From assembly GCA_023384315.1 (NCBI GenBank), contig JAHDWY010000185.1, positions 1 through 5,466 on the forward strand: 5,466 nt of DNA, written 5' to 3'. Each line of letters starts with the position of its first letter. The first letter of the stretch is position 1. Position numbers and translations under genes: made by a program. This document shows positions 4,645-5,466 of the stretch, one piece after another. The stretch comes from Candidatus Hydrogenedentota bacterium. Its GTDB lineage: Bacteria > Hydrogenedentota > Hydrogenedentia > Hydrogenedentales > SLHB01. Below the pieces are notes generated by a model. The model worked only from the letters and a program-made list of their open reading frames with translations, ran no database searches and was not told the DNA's origin.

Positions 4645-5466
4645 ATGGTGCTCGTGATTGCAGGCACGGCCGTTTGCTTCAGTTCGCTCGGGCAACCGCA
4701 TGTTGACGACACTGACGCACTGGTCCAAGAAGTCGCGAGCAAGGGCTGGATCGTTTACAGCGCGCGCGCCGGCAACGGCACGTGGGACCTCTTCGTGGCG
4801 CGGCCGGATGGGTCCGCGGCCCGCAATATCACGAACACGGTGGACTACGAAGAGGCGGCCCCGCGGTTTGCGCCGAACGGGACGCGTATCCTGTACCGGC
4901 GGCTAGCCAAGGGCACGGAAATCAACCACGACCTGTGGGGATTTCAGGGCGAACTCATCATCGCGAAACCCGCTGGCACGAGCGCCATGGTCTATGGCGA
5001 CGAAGGCGCGTATCCGTGGGCGTGCTGGTCGGGGGACGGGAAACAGATCGTGTGCCTTGAACGCAAGGGGATCAAAATCGTGAACCTCGGCACCCGCGAG
5101 GTCGTGCGGGAATTGCCGCGCAATGGAATCTATCAGCAACTCTTTGCGTCAGCCGACGGCAAGTGGTTTTGCGGAACGGGCAACATCCAGAACGCCTCGT
5201 GGAATGTGGTGCGGATGAATGCGGAGGACGGGACTGTCAATGCCGTGCACATTTTTCAGAGTTGCACGCCGGACTGGTTTCCGGATTCCGAGCGAATCAT
5301 CTTCTCGTCGCGGCCAACGCAGAAATCCAACGAGGGCTATGGATGGACGCAACTGTGGATGGCCAACGCGGACGGCAGCGACGCGAAACTGATCTACGGC
5401 GAGGAAGGTACGCACATCTACGGCGGACAAGTTTCTCCGGATGGCCAGTACGTACTGTTTACCAAG
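4645..5466 (+). CDS. TolB-like/PD40 beta-propeller protein, probably exported (3' truncated by window edge)
   Basis: The frame is open from 4336 to the end of the window, and the conserved protein begins shortly after 4645. From ATG 4645, residues 1-16 are hydrophobic (LVIAGTAVCFSSLG), like a signal peptide. A positively charged n-region, RAKRL, lies just upstream of this ATG in the same frame, so the real start may be earlier. Blades of WD40-like/PD40 type follow: WDLFVARPDGS at 47-57 with PRFAPNGTRILY at 73-84, then PWACWSGDGKQIV at 124-136, FASADGKWF at 167-175, PDWFPDSERIIFSS at 209-222, QLWMANADGSDAKLIY at 236-251 and QVSPDGQYVLFTK at 262-274. This x-SPDG-x-x-hhF pattern is typical of TolB-like propellers, which act in the periplasm in protein or ligand binding. 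At least five blades are visible. No Shine-Dalgarno site is evident before 4645. It could be linked to the oxidoreductase gene upstream, but the 280-bp gap makes an operon uncertain. Confidence 0.78.
   Translation, partial: MVLVIAGTAVCFSSLGQPHVDDTDALVQEVASKGWIVYSARAGNGTWDLFVARPDGSAARNITNTVDYEEAAPRFAPNGTRILYRRLAKGTEINHDLWGFQGELIIAKPAGTSAMVYGDEGAYPWACWSGDGKQIVCLERKGIKIVNLGTREVVRELPRNGIYQQLFASADGKWFCGTGNIQNASWNVVRMNAEDGTVNAVHIFQSCTPDWFPDSERIIFSSRPTQKSNEGYGWTQLWMANADGSDAKLIYGEEGTHIYGGQVSPDGQYVLFTK

Overview
The window looks like chromosomal DNA of a GC-rich (roughly 60% by eye), Gram-negative-type bacterium. It shows clear Shine-Dalgarno sites, sigma70-like promoters and exported proteins. The combination of a Tat-exported Gfo/Idh/MocA oxidoreductase, a TolB-like beta-propeller protein, a DUF3299 protein and GGGGGA/TCCCCC palindromic intergenic repeats resembles genomes of Planctomycetes or candidate phyla such as Hydrogenedentes. 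That placement is an inference from gene style only; no marker gene here settles it.

Left part (1-1155, + strand): the 3' end of an FtsX/MacB-type ABC transporter permease, a 137-bp gap, then a membrane-anchored DUF3299 protein that starts at GTG 409 and ends in a strong rho-independent terminator. The pair suggests an envelope transport unit, possibly for a metal, whose ATPase would lie upstream of the window.

Middle (1195-2882): rsmE, the 16S rRNA m3U1498 methyltransferase, on the + strand. It converges, with only 26 bp between stops, on a ten-helix EamA/DMT-family transporter on the - strand. The transporter's promoter and that of the next gene are divergent and face each other across about 200 bp (2883-3083).

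Right part (3084-5466, + strand): a complete Tat-signal Gfo/Idh/MocA oxidoreductase of a divergent subfamily. It lacks the usual EKP lysine motif and has a glycine loop shortened by one residue. It is followed by a 280-bp non-coding gap holding a 169-bp MITE-like element with 39-bp terminal inverted repeats and two internal hairpins. Downstream begins a TolB/PD40-type beta-propeller protein that runs off the window and whose start is unclear, possibly because the repeat element landed in its 5' region.

No tRNA, rRNA, CRISPR array or transposase gene was seen. I found no clear evidence of a wholly new system. The most unusual items are the MITE-like element abutting a gene start, the atypical oxidoreductase, and the permease-DUF3299 pair.
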